Source of the DNA: Ruania alkalisoli
GTDB taxonomy: Bacteria > Actinomycetota > Actinomycetes > Actinomycetales > Beutenbergiaceae
Assembly: GCF_014960965.1 (NCBI RefSeq)
Contig: NZ_CP063169.1
Location: 1,025,581 to 1,089,580 of the forward strand
Length of the DNA: 64,000 nt
Direction of reading: 5' to 3'
A program made the translations under genes and the position numbers. Under the pieces are notes generated by a model, which had not been told where the DNA came from, made no database searches, and worked only from the letters and a program-made list of their open reading frames with translations. Shown piece after piece: positions 61,753 through 64,000 of this stretch (the first letter of the stretch is position 1; each line of letters begins with the position of its first letter).

Positions 61753-61787
61753 TTGCGAAAGATATGTTGCACGTCTACAGTCGGGGT
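61753..61787 (+). promoter_or_regulatory. Promoter of the ArsR-MFS operon, probably leaderless
   Basis: TTGCGA at 61753-61758 and TACAGT at 61776-61781 are separated by 17 bases. The ATG at 61788 is 6 bases after the -10 box, so transcription would begin at or next to the start codon. No ribosome site is present between them. Confidence 0.6.
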
Positions 61788-62393
61788 ATGCGGATCAACG
61801 ACCCCGGTGCCATGCGCGCCCTCGCCCACCCCCTGAGGATCGAGCTGTTCGAGCGGCTCGCGATCGAGGGCACCGCCACGGCCAGCGAGCTCGCGGAGCT
61901 GGTTGGCTCCACGCCGGCGAACTGCTCCTTCCACTTGCGTACCCTGGCCAAGCACGGCTACATCGAGCGGGTCGAAGGTGTGACCGGCCGGGATCGCCCG
62001 TGGCGTGTGATCGATATCGAGCAGTCCTGGTCGGCGGGCGAGCGCGACGGCTCCGAACGTGACCTCGCCGGGCGCGCCCTGGAGTCCTCCTTCCTGGAGT
62101 GGGAGACCGAACGGTTGCGGCGTGCGGCCGGGCGAGCTGCGCCGTCGGGGTGGAAGAACGCATTGAGCACGACGGGTGCCACGCTCTTCCTCACTCCCGA
62201 GGAGGCCGCGCAGATCTCCGAGCGGATCGGCGAGATCGTGAACGAGTACGTGCCCCGCTGGGACCAGCCCGAACTGCGCCCCGACGGCGGCCGCCCGGTC
62301 CGCCTGTTCACGGCCACCTACCTGGTGGAACCCGCCCAGGTGGCCGAAGGCGTTGTGCCCGAAGGCGACACGACCGACAAGGACGACCAATGA
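61788..62393 (+). CDS. ArsR-type helix-turn-helix regulator
   Basis: A 201-aa regulator. The N-terminal winged helix is plain (MRALAHPLRIELFERLAIEG, TASELAELVGSTPANCSFHL, RTLAKHGYIERVEGVTGRDR). A longer C-terminal part with an amphipathic helix (SSFLEWETERLRRAAGRAAP) and a second globular block is typical of the HTH_20 group that controls adjacent MFS exporters. The ATG at 61788 fits a leaderless mRNA; a start 86 codons upstream is in frame but out of family. Its ATGA overlaps the MFS gene by 4 bp, so the two are one operon, and the regulator most likely represses it until a drug or metabolite is bound. Confidence 0.92.
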   Translation: MRINDPGAMRALAHPLRIELFERLAIEGTATASELAELVGSTPANCSFHLRTLAKHGYIERVEGVTGRDRPWRVIDIEQSWSAGERDGSERDLAGRALESSFLEWETERLRRAAGRAAPSGWKNALSTTGATLFLTPEEAAQISERIGEIVNEYVPRWDQPELRPDGGRPVRLFTATYLVEPAQVAEGVVPEGDTTDKDDQ

Positions 62394-63670
62394 AGACGCT
62401 CTTGCAGCACCGCCTCTTCCGCCGCCTGCTTGGCGGCTGGACCGTCGGCAACCTCGCCGACAGCGCCCTGTTCCTGACCCTGGCCGTGTGGGCGAAGGAT
62501 CTCACCGGATCCTCCAGTGCGGCGGGACTGGTGTTCTTCGCCCTCGCGCTTCCCTCGCTGCTGGCGCCGCTGCTCGGGCTGCTCGTGGACCGGGTCCGCC
62601 GCAAGCCGCTGATCGTGACGGCGAACCTCGTGGCCGCCGGCGGCGCCGCCTCGCTGGTGCTGATCGACGGCCCGGGGATGCTGTGGCTGCTTTACGCCGT
62701 CACGCTGCTCTACGGCGCGCTCGGCGTGCTCAACGGCGCCGCCCAGTCGGGGCTGCTGCGTGACCTGCTGCCCGATGATCAGCTCGACTCGGCCAATGCG
62801 ATGCTCTCTACGGTCGACAACGGTCTACGCATCCTCACCCCGGCGATCGGAGCCGGACTGTACGTGCTCTGGGGCGGCCCTGCGCTGGGCCTCGGGGTGG
62901 CCGCTCTGCTGGTGATCACCGCCGCACTGATCGCCTCGGTTCCGGTGGTCGAGTCAGATCCCGACAGCGAGCGGAGCACCTTCTGGGCGGACGCCGTCGC
63001 TGGCTTCAAGCACCTGCGCTCGGTGCCGCTGCTGCTGCGGATGGTGATCGTGGTGGCCGCCGCATTCGGGGTGATCGGGCTCTTCGACACCGTGCTGTTC
63101 GAAGTGGTCGAGCACGGGCTGGGCATGGATCCGGCGTTCTTCGGGGTGCTGATGAGCCTGCAGGGGGCCGGTGCGATCCTCGGCGGTGTGACGTCGGCGA
63201 TGGTGCTGCGGCGGTGGGGCCCGGCCCGGACCGTCGGTACATCGCTGGCGGTCGTCGGGCTGGCATCGGTGGCATTCACGGTCGACGTCGTGGGACTACC
63301 CCTGCTGCCCGTGGCCGTCGTCGCGATCCTCGTGGCCGGGGCAGTGATCCCGTGGATGATGGTCGCCATGATCACCACGCGGCAGCGACTCACGCCGCCT
63401 CGGTTGCAGGGCCGCACCGCGGCGGCGACCAACATCTCGATGACGCTGCCACAGATCCTCTCGATCGCCGCCGGTGCGGCGTTGGTGACCGTGGTGGACT
63501 ACCGGGTGCTGCTCATCGTCGCGGGTGTGGTGCTCGGGGCATGCTCGGTGGTGCTGCTGGCCGGGCGGGTACAGTCGACGCCAGCGGAGTCCGCCGAGGA
63601 GGAGGCGGATCCTGCTCAGAAGCCTGCGGAGCCCGCCGAGGAGTCCGATGCCACGCAAGCAGCCACCTGA
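62390..63670 (+). CDS. MFS exporter
   Basis: A 426-aa major facilitator transporter with twelve expected spans. The block LLGLLVDRVRRKPLIVTANL is the usual loop 2-3 motif with conserved Asp and Arg, and NGAAQSGLLRDLLPDDQLDS is typical of the enterobactin exporter (EntS) subgroup. The C-terminal 30 residues are acidic and disordered (SAEEEADPAQKPAEPAEESD). It is translated with the ArsR-type regulator through a 4-bp overlap. The substrate, a drug or small metabolite, is unknown. The last 23 bases overlap the next gene. Confidence 0.92.
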   Translation: MKTLLQHRLFRRLLGGWTVGNLADSALFLTLAVWAKDLTGSSSAAGLVFFALALPSLLAPLLGLLVDRVRRKPLIVTANLVAAGGAASLVLIDGPGMLWLLYAVTLLYGALGVLNGAAQSGLLRDLLPDDQLDSANAMLSTVDNGLRILTPAIGAGLYVLWGGPALGLGVAALLVITAALIASVPVVESDPDSERSTFWADAVAGFKHLRSVPLLLRMVIVVAAAFGVIGLFDTVLFEVVEHGLGMDPAFFGVLMSLQGAGAILGGVTSAMVLRRWGPARTVGTSLAVVGLASVAFTVDVVGLPLLPVAVVAILVAGAVIPWMMVAMITTRQRLTPPRLQGRTAAATNISMTLPQILSIAAGAALVTVVDYRVLLIVAGVVLGACSVVLLAGRVQSTPAESAEEEADPAQKPAEPAEESDATQAAT

Positions 63671-64000
63671 GTTGGGACCAGACAGTACCGGCGCCGATGA
63701 ACCGAGCGCAGACCCGCGGCCCGGCGCGCGGTTCGCCGGAGCGGGTCTGGATGACTTCGAGGCGCTCGCGGACCACGTCACTGAGGTCACGCGCGGTGTG
63801 ATGATGGGCCGGCCGATGCTGCGCTTCGAGGGCACGATGATCGCCTGCCTGGACGACGGCATGCTCGGCATCCGGCTCGGCCAGGGGAGTGCGGCGTTCG
63901 CTGAGGCGATGGAACTGCCGGGTGCCACCCGCTTCGCTCCGGGGCGAGGGTCGAAGGAGTTCAAGGATTGGGCCGCCATCCCGGCCGCTCTCAGCGGCGA
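63648..64000 (+). CDS. TfoX N-terminal-like protein (C-terminus cut by window edge)
   Basis: At least 117 residues are visible before the right edge. The segment EVTRGVMMGRPMLRFEGTMI followed by ACLDDGMLGIRLGQ and the later KDWAAIP resembles the TfoX_N fold found in small actinobacterial proteins. The first 40 residues are Pro/Gly-rich and not conserved. The ATG at 63648 overlaps the MFS gene by 23 bp, so it probably belongs to the same operon. A competence role should not be assumed from the name, since most TfoX-like proteins have other or unknown roles. Confidence 0.65.
   Translation, partial: MPRKQPPELGPDSTGADEPSADPRPGARFAGAGLDDFEALADHVTEVTRGVMMGRPMLRFEGTMIACLDDGMLGIRLGQGSAAFAEAMELPGATRFAPGRGSKEFKDWAAIPAALSG

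Overview
This window is chromosomal DNA from a high-GC Gram-positive bacterium. GTG starts are frequent, several transcripts look leaderless, and gene order in several blocks is typical of Actinobacteria (mscL, zinc-ribbon/serine-rich protein, 5-formyl-THF cyclo-ligase, galU, glp, rimJ, sepX; and histidine phosphatase, DUF3090, SCO1664 family). A member of the Micrococcales (Beutenbergiaceae, Ruaniaceae or Bogoriellaceae relatives) is the best guess. That placement is inference, not measurement.

Layout. 1-3.2 kb: end of an ornithine aminotransferase operon, a tRNA-Arg whose 3' end is tandemly duplicated, and a DUF2254 membrane protein. 3.3-7.9 kb: a 1,467-aa DUF4011/helicase-like/endonuclease-like protein whose ATPase motifs are degenerate, plus a small coupled ORF. 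8.0-17 kb: a conserved housekeeping and cell-envelope block (mscL, SAF protein, Ruc-like redox chaperone, penicillin acylase family, folate cyclo-ligase, galU-glp-rimJ-sepX). 17-36.5 kb: an accessory carbohydrate locus. It has a Tat-exported beta-helix protein, a Tat-exported 1,575-aa multidomain protein with a probable alpha/alpha-toroid catalytic part, an FAD oxidoreductase, two IclR regulators, YesL, an SDR, a DapA-like lyase, a sugar ABC importer, an enolase-superfamily dehydratase, a pyruvyltransferase-family protein and an orphan probable beta-propeller. Together they suggest import and oxidative breakdown of an acidic or unusual glycan. 36.8-49 kb: an isochorismatase-like hydrolase, a fatty acid desaturase, a NarL-type two-component pair, acetyltransferases, a FrnE-like thiol oxidoreductase, the phosphatase/DUF3090/SCO1664 trio, an SDR with a divergent MmyB-type regulator, and a flavoprotein. 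49.5-58.5 kb: an orphan acetolactate synthase large subunit, then a cluster rich in DNA-alkylation repair proteins (AlkZ-like, GNAT, AlkD-like, and a second AlkD-like gene beside a STAND ATPase with TPRs). 58.5-64 kb: a YeiH/LysR divergent pair with two unrelated long palindromes, decayed DNA with a methyltransferase remnant, a MazEF-type module, an ArsR-MFS operon, and the start of a TfoX-like gene.

The most unusual items are the ATPase-dead-looking helicase/nuclease protein, the carbohydrate locus with its unassigned giant enzyme and its pyruvyltransferase coupled to a dehydratase, the alkylation-repair cluster, and the palindromic elements around the LysR gene. No CRISPR array, prophage or insertion sequence was seen.
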